Assembly (NCBI GenBank): GCA_051656645.1
Contig: JBOGCH010000044.1
Coordinates: 1-64,000 of the forward strand
Origin: JBOGCH01 sp051656645
GTDB taxonomy: Bacteria; Bacteroidota; Bacteroidia; Bacteroidales; Marinifilaceae
Length of the DNA stretch: 64,000 bases
Direction of reading: 5' to 3'
Shown here: in pieces, positions 35,349-43,900 of the stretch
Numbering within the stretch: position 1 is the first letter of the stretch
Layout of the letters: every line of letters starts with the position of its first letter
The notes under the pieces: generated by a model
What the model was told of the DNA's origin: nothing
The model's input: only the letters and a program-made list of their open reading frames with translations
The model's database searches: none
Translations under genes and position numbers: made by a program

Positions 35349-36746
35349 ATGAAAACAGAGAATCCTAACACCCCTATTTTTGGAACCAGTGAGGAAGCAA
35401 GGGTAGCACCAAAATTTGAAATGCCGGCCGGACCTATGGCAGGCGAAGTGGCTTATCAAATTATTCACGACGAATCTATGATGGATGGTAACGCCCGTTT
35501 AAATCTAGCAACGTTTGTATCTACATGGATGGACGATTATGCAAACAAAATCATGTATGAAAACATGGATAAAAACATGATCGACAAAACTGAGTATCCA
35601 CAAACGGCTGAGATTGAACGTCGTTGTGTTAATATTTTAGCGAAACTATGGAATTCTCCGGAAAAACCTTACTGCACAGGTACAAGTACCGTCGGATCAT
35701 CCGAAGCATGTATGCTGGGCGGTATTGCTGCACTTAAGCGCTGGCAAGAACGCCGTAGAGCTAAAGGACTATCAACAGACAAACCAAACTTTGTTATCAC
35801 AAGCTGTTTCCAAGTTGTTTGGGAAAAATTCTCAGTATACTGGGACGTAGAAATGCGTACTGTTCCCATTACACCTGAGGACAAAACTCTAAACATCGAA
35901 GAAGCTATTAAACTCTGCGATGATCACACCATTTGTGTTGTCCCTATTCAAGGTGTCACAATGACGGGATTAAATGACAGCGTAAAGGACTTAAACGATG
36001 CGCTAGAGAAATTCAACGCCGAGAAAGGACTTGAAGTGTGTATACACATTGACGCTGCAACAGGAGGATTTATACTTCCATTCATCCAACCGGATTTTGT
36101 ATGGGACTTCCGCCTAAAATGGGTACTATCCATTAGTGTATCAGGCCACAAATTTGGACTTGTTTATCCAGGTGTTGGCTGGGTAGTTTGGAGAGATAAT
36201 AAATATCTACCTAAGGATATGAACTTCGCCGTTAACTATCTTGGCGACATGGTTCCTAGTATCTCTATTAACTTCTCACGTCCAGGAAATCAAATTCTTG
36301 CACAATACTATCAATTCCTACGTTTAGGAATGGAAGGCTACCGTCAAATACAACAAAACTGTTTGGACGTATGTAGATACATGCAAAAACGCTTGGCTGA
36401 ATTTGGCATCTTTGAATTATACTCTAACGATCTTCCAAATCCACTATTCGCATGGGAGCTAAAAGCTGATCCTAATCGCAAATGGACTCTTTATGATCTA
36501 TCTGACGAGTTACATGTATACGGCTGGCAAATTCCTGCTTATACGCTTCCGGCAAATATGGAGGAAACAATTGTTATGCGTATCGTTGTTCGCCAAGGAA
36601 CAGGCATTGACTTAGCCGATCTATTAATGGATCACATGAAGCATGCTATTGCTAAATTGGATGCGCTCATTGAGCCAACCAACAGCGCCATTAATTGGAA
36701 AAATAAACAAGAACAAACACCACGTGTATTCAATCACAACAAATAG
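35349..36746 (+). CDS. gadB: Glutamate decarboxylase
   Basis: The 465-residue PLP enzyme turns glutamate into GABA and CO2, using up a proton. The PLP site SVSGHKFGLVYPGVGW has Lys near residue 276. TSTVGSSEACMLGG and HIDAATGGFI bind the cofactor. Length and the C-terminal tail (VFNHNK) match bacterial GadB, whose tail His closes the active site at neutral pH. No gadC antiporter is adjacent, so export of GABA must use a gene elsewhere. Confidence 0.97.
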   Translation: MKTENPNTPIFGTSEEARVAPKFEMPAGPMAGEVAYQIIHDESMMDGNARLNLATFVSTWMDDYANKIMYENMDKNMIDKTEYPQTAEIERRCVNILAKLWNSPEKPYCTGTSTVGSSEACMLGGIAALKRWQERRRAKGLSTDKPNFVITSCFQVVWEKFSVYWDVEMRTVPITPEDKTLNIEEAIKLCDDHTICVVPIQGVTMTGLNDSVKDLNDALEKFNAEKGLEVCIHIDAATGGFILPFIQPDFVWDFRLKWVLSISVSGHKFGLVYPGVGWVVWRDNKYLPKDMNFAVNYLGDMVPSISINFSRPGNQILAQYYQFLRLGMEGYRQIQQNCLDVCRYMQKRLAEFGIFELYSNDLPNPLFAWELKADPNRKWTLYDLSDELHVYGWQIPAYTLPANMEETIVMRIVVRQGTGIDLADLLMDHMKHAIAKLDALIEPTNSAINWKNKQEQTPRVFNHNK

Positions 36747-36747
36747 T

Positions 36748-36818
36748 ATTAAACCTCTATACACACAAAAAAAGGATATCTTATCGATATCCTTTTTTTG
36801 TGTGTATAGAGGTTTAAT
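36748..36818. terminator. 33-bp perfect hairpin between convergent genes
   Basis: Arms 36748-36780 and 36786-36818 are perfectly complementary with a 5-nt loop. It starts 2 bp after the gadB stop and includes the stop codon of the convergent GIN-domain gene (36814-36816). An internal run of seven A/T in the arms could also act as the T tract of a shorter stem. Confidence 0.8.
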
Positions 36819-37551
36819 TTATTCTTTTTACACTGGAGGCTCCTGTACACTCCATCTCTACGGCACACTTGCCGCTATATCTCACAGAACTTGCACCCGT
36901 ACAGCTAGCATTTAACTGCTCATCCGCATATACTTTGGCTGTACTTGCTCCGGAACAATGCACACTTGCGTTTTTGGAAAGCACATTTAATAAATTACCG
37001 GTAGAAGCTCCTGTAAGTCCCATCACCAAATGATGTGCCGTACCCTGAAAAATAACTCTCGACGCACCAGATAAATCCACACTCAATTTTTTCACCTGAA
37101 TGGTTCCAACCGCCCTTGAGGCACCGGACATACGCCACTCCAACGCATCCATCTGCCAATTTCCAAGTAACGATACGGACGAAGCGCCATCCTGCGTTAC
37201 ATGAATTAATTCTGGAAGATAAATTTTTACTTTATCTCTATTCCTACGGCTATTGTCATTATTCTTACCCTCAATATAAAGCCAATTGCTTTTCTTGTTT
37301 TTAGGCTCTTTTACGCTCAAATAAAGACAATCACCTAATACTTGTACTCTAATCTCTTTTAATCGCTCATCGTCCACTGCAAACACCTCTACGCGGTGCT
37401 CTGAGGCATAACATACATCCACGGGCAATGCCGACGACACATGAATTTTATTAAAAGCTTTAACAGCTCGCTCCTCTTGTACCACTTTTTCTTTCTGTGC
37501 AAAAATAGTGCTTGAACACAGCAGCATGAACAAACATAACGTAAATTTCAT
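36814..37551 (-). CDS. Exported GIN-domain (DUF2807) beta-helix protein
   Basis: The 245-residue protein has a signal peptide (about residues 1-18). A right-handed beta-helix with repeating G-A-S motifs follows (GASSVSL, GASRAVG, GASRVIF, GASTGNL, GASTAKV, GASSVRY, GASSVKR), one per coil. This is the head GIN domain found in Bacteroidetes as putative auto-transporter adhesins, though no transporter domain is present. Function is unknown; periplasmic or outer-membrane location is likely. Confidence 0.88.
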   Translation of the reverse strand: MKFTLCLFMLLCSSTIFAQKEKVVQEERAVKAFNKIHVSSALPVDVCYASEHRVEVFAVDDERLKEIRVQVLGDCLYLSVKEPKNKKSNWLYIEGKNNDNSRRNRDKVKIYLPELIHVTQDGASSVSLLGNWQMDALEWRMSGASRAVGTIQVKKLSVDLSGASRVIFQGTAHHLVMGLTGASTGNLLNVLSKNASVHCSGASTAKVYADEQLNASCTGASSVRYSGKCAVEMECTGASSVKRIN

Positions 37552-37649
37552 AGTTCAAATATTAAATGTTAGCAATAGTATTAGAACACGTAATTTACAT
37601 ACAAAAAGTTACAATTATAAACATAATTGCAACTTTATTTCAAATAAAA

Positions 37650-37674
37650 AAGGGTCCCCACTTTGAGGACCCTT
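37650..37674 (-). terminator. Terminator of rpmB-rpmG-DUF4295
   Basis: An 8-bp stem (37650-37657 and 37667-37674) is followed on the minus strand by TTTTT-ATTTG. Confidence 0.85.
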
Positions 37675-37700
37675 CATTATATCTTATGAAGATAGGTTTC

Positions 37701-37853
37701 TTATTTTTTAAAGAAATCTTGAACTTTATCAGACTCAACGATCTGCTCTTTAAAAGTATAAGCACCAGTTTTAGGAGACTTTACCATTTTGATAACTTTC
37801 GCGTACCCTCTACCTTCACCAGTTTTCAGTGTTGCAACTACTTTCTTTGCCAT
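37701..37853 (-). CDS. DUF4295 small basic protein
   Basis: The 50-residue lysine-rich protein begins MAKKVVATLKTGEGRGYAK and ends KVQDFFKK. This small protein follows rpmG in most Bacteroidetes and has been suggested to be a ribosome-associated protein. It starts 6 bp after the rpmG stop. The usual next gene, ftsY, is absent here and a GIN-domain gene follows the terminator. Confidence 0.9.
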   Translation of the reverse strand: MAKKVVATLKTGEGRGYAKVIKMVKSPKTGAYTFKEQIVESDKVQDFFKK

Positions 37854-37859
37854 GATCTA

Positions 37860-38048
37860 TTATTTAATTTCTCTGTGTAAAGTTACTTTCTTCAATATTG
37901 GATTGTACTTTCTAAGTTCCAATCTCTCAGGAGTATTCTTTCTATTCTTGGTAGTAATATACCTAGAAGTTCCCGGCATTCCAGATTCTTTGTGCTCTGT
38001 ACATTCAAGAATCACCTGAACTCGATTTCCTTTGCTTTTCTTTGCCAT
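37860..38048 (-). CDS. rpmG: 50S ribosomal protein L33
   Basis: The 62-residue protein matches bL33 (RVQVILECTEHKE, RYITTKNRKNTPERLELRKY, PILKKVTLHRE). It has one Cys, so it is the zinc-free form. It lies between rpmB and the DUF4295 gene in one operon. Confidence 0.97.
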   Translation of the reverse strand: MAKKSKGNRVQVILECTEHKESGMPGTSRYITTKNRKNTPERLELRKYNPILKKVTLHREIK

Positions 38049-38061
38049 CTCTCAGTTGATT

Positions 38062-38304
38062 TTAGATTGTTTTAATTAAACCCTCAGCCGTTGCACATTT
38101 TAAACATGCATTTAAACCTTTCTTATTGATCATACGAAGTCCGGCAGCAGATACGTTCAAACGAATCCATCTATCCTCTTCAGGCCAATAAAAATTTCTC
38201 TTGAATAAGTTGATAGCAAATGTTCTCTTCACTCTTCTCTTAGAGTGAGAAACATGGTTACCAACCATTGCTTTTTTTCCAGTTATCTGACAAACTCTTG
38301 ACAT
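38062..38304 (-). CDS. rpmB: 50S ribosomal protein L28
   Basis: The 80-residue protein matches bL28 (MSRVCQITGKKAMVGNHVSH, KRRVKRTFAINLF, RLNVSAAGLRMINKKGL). It is first of the operon rpmB-rpmG-DUF4295. The zinc cysteine motifs of some L28 are reduced to single cysteines here. Confidence 0.97.
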   Translation of the reverse strand: MSRVCQITGKKAMVGNHVSHSKRRVKRTFAINLFKRNFYWPEEDRWIRLNVSAAGLRMINKKGLNACLKCATAEGLIKTI

Positions 38305-38369
38305 CTCTCAAAATTTTTTATAAACGCTTTCCAAACAGTTTGCAAATTACGTACATTTTATTCATAAAA

Positions 38370-38418
38370 AAAAGTGTTTGGACAAAAAAAATACAATTAT
38401 TTTCGTCCAAACGCTTTT
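38370..38418 (-). terminator. Terminator of tsaE
   Basis: A 14-bp stem with one G-U type mismatch (38370-38383 and 38405-38418) has a 21-nt A/T loop and a minus-strand T-run of more than six. It separates tsaE from rpmB. Confidence 0.75.
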
Positions 38419-38433
38419 ACATCTCGTTTGATA

Positions 38434-38850
38434 TCAAATCTCTATCTCAATTTCGCGCGTTCCATCGCTGTTTTCGCGAAAATAACAGTTCGTTACATCA
38501 TCAGGTAATAATTCCTCAATTAGCTCAGGCCACTCCATAAAACAACGATTGCCGCTATACAGATACTCTTCATAGCCAAAATCCAAAACTTCACTGCTGT
38601 CTTTGATCCTATAAAAATCAAAATGATATATGGACTCGCCATTTTTTAGCAAATATTCATTCACTATGGCAAACGTAGGCGAATTAACATCGTCCTCCAC
38701 GCCCAACTCCTCTGCCACTGCTTTTACAAACGTTGTTTTACCTACGCCCATGGAGCCATACAATGCAAAAAGCTTTCGGTCGCCGGCCACCTGCACAAAC
38801 TCCTTGGCAATAGCAGGCAAATCGGTTAAACTATTTACTGTCCACTTCAT
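38434..38850 (-). CDS. tsaE: tRNA t6A synthesis ATPase TsaE
   Basis: The 138-residue ATPase is needed with TsaB, TsaC and TsaD to make N6-threonylcarbamoyladenosine at tRNA position 37. Walker A is GSMGVGKTTF (about residues 33-42). VNSPTFAIVNEY, YHFDFYRI and FMEWPELI follow. Length is normal. It starts 4 bp after mrp on the same strand. Confidence 0.96.
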   Translation of the reverse strand: MKWTVNSLTDLPAIAKEFVQVAGDRKLFALYGSMGVGKTTFVKAVAEELGVEDDVNSPTFAIVNEYLLKNGESIYHFDFYRIKDSSEVLDFGYEEYLYSGNRCFMEWPELIEELLPDDVTNCYFRENSDGTREIEIEI

Positions 38851-38854
38851 AACC

Positions 38855-39940
38855 TTATTTTTTTACTACTCTTACACGTTTTGTAGGATCCACTCCCTCC
38901 TCTATCACATTCACTAACTGACGTGCAACCTCATGGAATGCACTTCCGGTAACTGAATCCTCATTCAGTGCCACCGGAGCTCCGCTATCGCCTCCTTCAC
39001 AAATGGATTGTACAATAGGTATTTCGCCCAATAATGGAATTCCACGTTCTGCCGCCAAATTTTTACAACCATCTTTTCCAAATAAATAGTATTTATTCTC
39101 TGGTAATTCAGCAGGTGTAAACCAGGACATATTCTCAATTAATCCCAATACAGGAACACCTACCCCAGGGCTAATAAACATATCTATTCCCTTCACGGCA
39201 TCCGCAAGTGCCACCTGTTGTGGTGTACTCACAACCACTGCGCCTGTAAGAGCAACGGTTTGTACCAACGTTAAGTGAATGTCGCTAGTTCCCGGAGGAA
39301 GGTCAATAAGCATATAATCCAGCTCGTCCCAATAACCTTGCTCAATCATTTGTTTTAGCGCATTGGAAGCCATTGGGCCACGCCACACCGTTGCCGACTC
39401 CGGATCCACAAATAACCCGATGGATAATAATTTTACGCCATAGCGTTGCACCGGCATAATAAACTGCTTGCCGTTTTCCTCCAACACTTCAGGGTGCGCA
39501 TCCTCACATCCAAACATTTTTGGCATAGAAGGGCCGTATATATCGGCATCAACCAATCCTACTTTGTAACCCATTTCGGCCAAAGCAACTGCAAGGTTTG
39601 CCGACACCGTTGACTTACCTACCCCACCTTTCCCGGATGAGATGGCAATTACGTTTTTCACCTTATCAAGCGATAAGGGACGTTCCAAGTCATGCACAAA
39701 CACTAGCTCAACTTCAACATTTGTTGCAACGCCATTTTCCACAATAGCTTTCTCACATTTGTTTTTCACCACACGTGCAAAAGGGTCTGTCGATTTTTGA
39801 AATATTAAACGGAAATAGACTCCCGCCTCATCAACACGTATATTTTGAACCATGTCCAGTTCAATGATATTCTTAGTTGATCCGGGATATTTTATCCCTC
39901 TCAGAATATCTCTTATTTGTTGTAATTTATCTTGTAACAT
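38855..39940 (-). CDS. mrp: Mrp/ApbC-family Fe-S cluster carrier ATPase
   Basis: The 361-residue protein has an N-terminal MIP18/DUF59 domain (about 1-85) and a P-loop ATPase with the deviant Walker A SGKGGVGKST (about 104-113). VDADIYGPSMPKMFG, DLPPGTSDIHLT and a C-terminal VRVVKK follow. It carries iron-sulfur clusters to apoproteins. The usual C-x-x-C is not obvious: the region reads LGLIENMSWFTPAELPENKY, with no cysteines there, unlike E. coli Mrp. The loss is common in some members but bears on cluster binding. Confidence 0.93.
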   Translation of the reverse strand: MLQDKLQQIRDILRGIKYPGSTKNIIELDMVQNIRVDEAGVYFRLIFQKSTDPFARVVKNKCEKAIVENGVATNVEVELVFVHDLERPLSLDKVKNVIAISSGKGGVGKSTVSANLAVALAEMGYKVGLVDADIYGPSMPKMFGCEDAHPEVLEENGKQFIMPVQRYGVKLLSIGLFVDPESATVWRGPMASNALKQMIEQGYWDELDYMLIDLPPGTSDIHLTLVQTVALTGAVVVSTPQQVALADAVKGIDMFISPGVGVPVLGLIENMSWFTPAELPENKYYLFGKDGCKNLAAERGIPLLGEIPIVQSICEGGDSGAPVALNEDSVTGSAFHEVARQLVNVIEEGVDPTKRVRVVKK

Positions 39941-40154
39941 AATTGTGTAAATATATATCAGTACAACAAAGATACCCTTTATAGAAACAAATTAAAAGCG
40001 TTTCAACATAAATAATGGGTTTATAACTATCCATGCACAATGAAGCCATATTTTACCGTTCATAAATGCCCATCCACACGCCACAGTTCCACCACCGTAC
40101 CTCATACATCAGCACCATTTCGTCCACATTATTCTTTGAGCCGCGTAGTAATAT

Positions 40155-40330
40155 CCCTCTGCTTGCTCCCTGCTTACGCTCTGGTTGCACCCTATCAAAT
40201 AGGTATCAACTCCGTATCAAGTTCGCATTAACTTCGAGTCTATAGACACGAACATAACACGAAGTTGATACGAACTTAATACGAACTTGATAGGGAGCAG
40301 ACAGAGTGTAACCAGAGCGCAAGCAGAGGG
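40155..40330. repeat. Palindromic array of 11-bp units, element C, with outer inverted repeats
   Basis: The 627-bp gap between divergent mrp and the purine permease (39941-40567) has no convincing gene and holds this element. Four direct 11-mers at 40193-40236 (types TATCAAGTTCG and TATCAACTCCG) meet a self-palindromic centre (40237-40247). Four reverse 11-mers follow at 40249-40292 (type CGAACTTGATA). Outside lie nested inverted repeats 40177-40186 with 40310-40319 and 40155-40166 with 40319-40330. The unit differs from elements A, B and D, but period, copy number and inverted layout agree. Confidence 0.85.
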
Positions 40331-40567
40331 AGGCTACGGCGTGGGGTACAATCATCATGTAACATCCACACAACAGGGTTACGTTCTTGATGGACATATG
40401 TTAAACGAAAGAGTATAAGCGGATTTCAATTTTAATAAATTCTGTAACTGCATCACAATTCATTGTAAAATATGTGATGCAAAATGTTTAAAATGTGGAG
40501 ATTCAATATTAATCTACTATTTTTGTAATGTTAAATAATAATTCTTCTATATTTAAAAACAGAAAAA

Positions 40568-41860
40568 ATGCTTTTAAAATCGTTAGGATTTGATCCGAAA
40601 ACTATGAGTCTGAAGCGCGAAGTATCTGCCGGACTTACCACGTTCTTAACCATGTCTTACATTCTTGCCGTTAATCCGGACATACTTAGTGTTACCGGAA
40701 TGGATAAAGGGGCGCTTTTTACAGCAACAGCCTTAGCCTCGGCAATTGCAACATTACTACTTGCGTTTATTGCAAAGTTACCTTTTGCACAAGCTCCGGC
40801 TATGGGGATTAACGCATTCTTTGCATTTACACTTGTGCAGGCTATGGGTTACTCGTGGGAAACGGCACTAACCGTAATTTTGATTGAAGGTATTTTATTT
40901 GTTTTACTTACACTGTTTGGTATTCGAGAAAAAATAGTAAACTCCATTCCTTTGGTGCTACGTAACGCTATTTCCGTGGCCATTGGGTTGTTTATAGCCT
41001 TTATTGGTTTAAAAAATGCGGGTATTATTGTGGCACATCCGGCCACATTAGTTGGTCTTGGAAGCTTTACACCTATAGCTTCGCTTGCAATGATTGGAGT
41101 TGTGCTTAGCGGTGTGCTTATTGCCCGTAAGGTAAAAGGTGCGTTATTCTATTCCATTTTGCTTTGTACTGTGATTGGTATACCTATGGGAGTGACTCAA
41201 TTACCTGAGAATTTTATGCCGGTGTCTATGCCAAGTTCATTGAGTCCGATATTCTTTAAATTCGATTTCTCTCAGATATTTTCACTTGAGATGTTTGTTA
41301 TTATCTTCTCTTTAGTGTTTATGGATCTATTCAACACTCTGGGAACACTTATTGGTGCTGCAAATAAGGCAGACATGGTGGACAAGCAGGGCAACATTCC
41401 ACACCTAAAAGAAGCTTTACTTGCGGACGCGTTGGGAACAACAGCGGGTGCTATGCTTGGAACATCGACAGTGACTACCTATGTTGAGAGTGCAGCGGGT
41501 ATTGCCGAAGGAGGTAGATCGGGTGTTACGGCGGCCACAACAGGCGTTCTGTTCTTGTTGGCTTTGTTCTTTTCGCCAATATTCCTTTTAGTGCCTAGCG
41601 CTGCTACTACGGGAGCTTTGGTCATTGTGGGAGTATTTATGATGGACTCTATTTTAAAGATTGATTTCTCGGACATTACCGATGCATTACCTGCATTTGT
41701 TACCATTATAATGATGCCTTTAACTTACTCCATTGCGGATGGTATTGTGTTTGGTTTGCTTACTTACGTTTTGGTAAAACTAATTAGTGGCAAGAAAGAT
41801 GCGCTTAGTCCGGCAATGATTATATTGGCTATTTTGTTTGCGTTACAATATATATTTTAG
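40568..41860 (+). CDS. NCS2/AzgA-type purine permease
   Basis: The 430-residue membrane protein has about 12-14 helices and takes up adenine, guanine or hypoxanthine with protons. AzgA-type signatures are APAMGINAFFAFTLV (about residues 78-92) and GTSTVTTYVESAAGIAEGGR (about 299-318). The start fits the conserved opening FDPKTMSLKREVSAGLTTF. Exact purine preference cannot be told. Confidence 0.92.
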   Translation: MLLKSLGFDPKTMSLKREVSAGLTTFLTMSYILAVNPDILSVTGMDKGALFTATALASAIATLLLAFIAKLPFAQAPAMGINAFFAFTLVQAMGYSWETALTVILIEGILFVLLTLFGIREKIVNSIPLVLRNAISVAIGLFIAFIGLKNAGIIVAHPATLVGLGSFTPIASLAMIGVVLSGVLIARKVKGALFYSILLCTVIGIPMGVTQLPENFMPVSMPSSLSPIFFKFDFSQIFSLEMFVIIFSLVFMDLFNTLGTLIGAANKADMVDKQGNIPHLKEALLADALGTTAGAMLGTSTVTTYVESAAGIAEGGRSGVTAATTGVLFLLALFFSPIFLLVPSAATTGALVIVGVFMMDSILKIDFSDITDALPAFVTIIMMPLTYSIADGIVFGLLTYVLVKLISGKKDALSPAMIILAILFALQYIF

Positions 41861-41915
41861 ATGCAGCTCTTTGGGTTTTGGGCAATGGTAAATTGCTTAT
41901 TCCTAAAATAGTTAT

Positions 41916-41923
41916 TATATTTG
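41916..41923 (+). promoter_or_regulatory. Promoter -7 box of the riboswitch leader
   Basis: TATATTTG matches TAnnTTTG. It lies 56 bp after the permease gene and about 60 bp before the riboswitch core, so the antiporter transcript likely starts near 41930. Confidence 0.55.
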
Positions 41924-41983
41924 CCACCGGAAAAAGGATGGCTTTTTCTAAACCTTATAGATGGGATATTAATCCTAATGCGC

Positions 41984-42075
41984 TTTGAGGGAGTAATCGG
42001 CGTACCGGTGGTGTACGTGATAAGTCAACATAATGACCTTGGAGGTCTGGCTTATCTTAATTGATGAGACTCAGG
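41984..42075 (+). ncRNA. yybP-ykoY (manganese) riboswitch aptamer
   Basis: Three conserved blocks of this class appear in order: GAGGGAGTAATC (41987-41998), AAGTCAACATAATGACC (42022-42038) and TGATGAGACTCAGG (42062-42075). P1 can form from TTTGAG (41984-41989) and CTCAGG (42070-42075). One leg pairs ATC-GTAC with GTAC-GAT around 41996-42020; the other pairs AAG with CTT and GACC with GGTC (42022-42053). The 3' strand of P1 is also the 5' end of the terminator stem at 42069. This fits an ON switch in which ligand-bound P1 weakens the terminator. Known members sense Mn2+. The call is by eye and no covariance search was run. Confidence 0.78.
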
Positions 42076-42111
42076 TATGACGTGCAAATGCACGTCATAC
42101 CTGAGTTTTTT
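42069..42111 (+). terminator. Terminator overlapping the riboswitch 3' strand
   Basis: A perfect 18-bp stem (42069-42086 and 42089-42106), 2-nt loop and T-run (42106-42111) lie between the aptamer and the antiporter start. The first 7 bases are shared with aptamer P1. It is the likely expression platform. Confidence 0.85.
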
Positions 42112-42154
42112 GTTGAGGAAAAGTTTTATTATTAATCTATATAAAGTGAACATT

Positions 42155-43117
42155 ATGTTGTATGTGTTGTATGTCATCGTGGCTGCGTTAATTGTTTATT
42201 TATCCAACAAAGCATCTGAGTATGTGGATTTAATAGATAAGAAATCAACGCTTTCAGGAGCATTTCTTGGTGGTGTGGTATTATCGGCAGTAACTTCCCT
42301 GCCCGAATTATTTACCAGCTTATCCTCCACTATTATCCTCAACAAACCGGGCCTCTGTATTGGCAATATTTTAGGAAGTAACCTATTTAACATTTCTATT
42401 TTAGCCATTCTTATTCTTGTAGCGTTTAATGCATTTAGCAAAGCGCGTATAGCTAAAAGTCACACGTCCTTAACTCTTTCCGTTGCACTAATTTACGGTG
42501 TTATTTTATTGAATTGGTTCAATGTTTTAAACATTGATATTGTGACTATTAGTGTAACTTCCGTACTTATATTTCTTATTTACTGCTACGGTATTCGCAG
42601 TATGAGCGCAGAGAATGGTTTAGAACCAATTGTGGAAGAGGAACCGGGACAAGAGGTTGCATGTTCACTTACTTTGAAACAAATAACTGTGCGTTTTATA
42701 TTTGTGGGTATAAGTATCATTGCTTTGAGTATTTTTATTACCTATTTGACAGATTTAATTGCAATAAAACTTAACTGGGGTACCGGACTAGCAGGAGCAC
42801 TGTTTTTGGGTATTGCTACATCGTTACCTGAGGTATCGTCCACTATTTCGCTATTCCGTTTAGGAAACTATAATATTGCCATTAGTAATATTATTGGTAG
42901 TAATATTTTTAATTTCATGATACTTAGTGTTGTGGATATTATTTATACGGGAAGAGGCTTGTATGACTTTTCGGATCCTAAAACAATAAATCTGCTTATT
43001 TTTGGTTCCATTGCAACGCCTTTATTCCTGGGTATGATTGTACGCAGAAACCGATTTACACAGTTTGTATTTCCTATTTGCATTGTACTGTGCTACGTTG
43101 CTTTCCTTATGTATTAA
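42155..43117 (+). CDS. CaCA-family cation antiporter, candidate Mn2+ exporter
   Basis: The protein is about 320 residues with ten or so helices. It holds the two alpha-repeats of the Ca2+/cation antiporter family: TSLPELFTSL with GNILGSNLFN (first half) and TSLPEVSSTI with SNIIGSNIFN (second half). It resembles YrbG-type sodium/calcium exchangers. Because a yybP-ykoY type riboswitch precedes it, export of Mn2+ is the better guess; this is inference from context. The ATG at 42155 is chosen because the upstream in-frame ATG at 42077 lies inside the terminator stem. Confidence 0.88.
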   Translation: MLYVLYVIVAALIVYLSNKASEYVDLIDKKSTLSGAFLGGVVLSAVTSLPELFTSLSSTIILNKPGLCIGNILGSNLFNISILAILILVAFNAFSKARIAKSHTSLTLSVALIYGVILLNWFNVLNIDIVTISVTSVLIFLIYCYGIRSMSAENGLEPIVEEEPGQEVACSLTLKQITVRFIFVGISIIALSIFITYLTDLIAIKLNWGTGLAGALFLGIATSLPEVSSTISLFRLGNYNIAISNIIGSNIFNFMILSVVDIIYTGRGLYDFSDPKTINLLIFGSIATPLFLGMIVRRNRFTQFVFPICIVLCYVAFLMY

Positions 43118-43127
43118 ACAAAGTGAG

Positions 43128-43181
43128 CATATACACAATAGCGGCGAGAACATTAAAGTTCTCGCCGCTGTTGTGTATATG
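43128..43181. terminator. 24-bp hairpin between convergent genes
   Basis: Arms 43128-43151 and 43158-43181 pair with one mismatch and a 6-nt loop. It lies between the antiporter stop and the stop of the convergent metallopeptidase gene at 43185, and probably ends both. Confidence 0.8.
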
Positions 43182-43184
43182 GGT

Positions 43185-43874
43185 TTAAATGCGCGTGTGA
43201 TGCTTTTTAAGCTCTGCACGCAGCTTTGCATAGTTGGGACAATGTTTCTCGACAAGCGCCCAAAAAGAGGCGCTGTGGTTCTTTTCCTTTACGTGACACA
43301 GCTCATGTATAATAACATAGTCAATAAGCGCATCCGGTAGTTTCATTAACTTTACGTTGAGGCTTATGTCATTTTGGTGTGAACAACTGCCCCAATTGGA
43401 TATATTGTTACGAAAAGAGAGACGGGCAAAAGGAAGAGCTAACTTTGCAGACCACTCAACAATGCGTGGCGTTAAATACCGTTTTGCCTCATATTTATAT
43501 ACATTGACAAGCATTTGTTGCATTAACTCATTGCGTTGCGAGGAGGTCATAATGGACGGTATGTGAAACGTAATATCACTTCCCTTCATTGTATAGCGTG
43601 GCTGTTTCTCGGCAACGGTTTCAACGCGTATCCTATGCATTTTAGTAACTATTTCCGCTCCCGGATCAAAGTTTGTGGACGTGCGTTGTTCATATGCCTT
43701 TATTTTGGCTTTATTAGCTTCTATCCACTCTCTTTTTTCGGAGATAAAACGTTTTACAATATCTTCCGATACCCCATAAGGAACATTTACCCATATGCCT
43801 CGGCCGGGAGCCATGCGTATTGATAGGTATTTAATGTTAGCGCTACGGCGAATTTCTATGCTGTTAGTTTCCAT
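43185..43874 (-). CDS. YgjP/WLM-type zinc metallopeptidase (DUF45)
   Basis: The 229-residue protein has the zinc site VIIHELCHVKEKNHSASFW (about residues 184-202), with HExxH and a downstream His. It has the family block NNISNWGSCSHQNDISLN before it. The N-terminal half begins like other YgjP proteins (RRSANIKYLSIRMAPGRGI). Function is unknown; related SprT and WLM proteases act on DNA-protein crosslinks. Confidence 0.9.
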   Translation of the reverse strand: METNSIEIRRSANIKYLSIRMAPGRGIWVNVPYGVSEDIVKRFISEKREWIEANKAKIKAYEQRTSTNFDPGAEIVTKMHRIRVETVAEKQPRYTMKGSDITFHIPSIMTSSQRNELMQQMLVNVYKYEAKRYLTPRIVEWSAKLALPFARLSFRNNISNWGSCSHQNDISLNVKLMKLPDALIDYVIIHELCHVKEKNHSASFWALVEKHCPNYAKLRAELKKHHTRI

Positions 43875-43900
43875 ATATTACTACACACCGGTTATAAAAA

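Noticed and set aside
40155..40330. Integron attC or transposon end
   Set aside because: No integrase, cassette or transposase lies nearby and no core-site motif is seen.
42077..42154. N-terminal extension of the antiporter frame
   Set aside because: The ATG lies inside the terminator stem of the riboswitch and the added 26 residues are not membrane-like.
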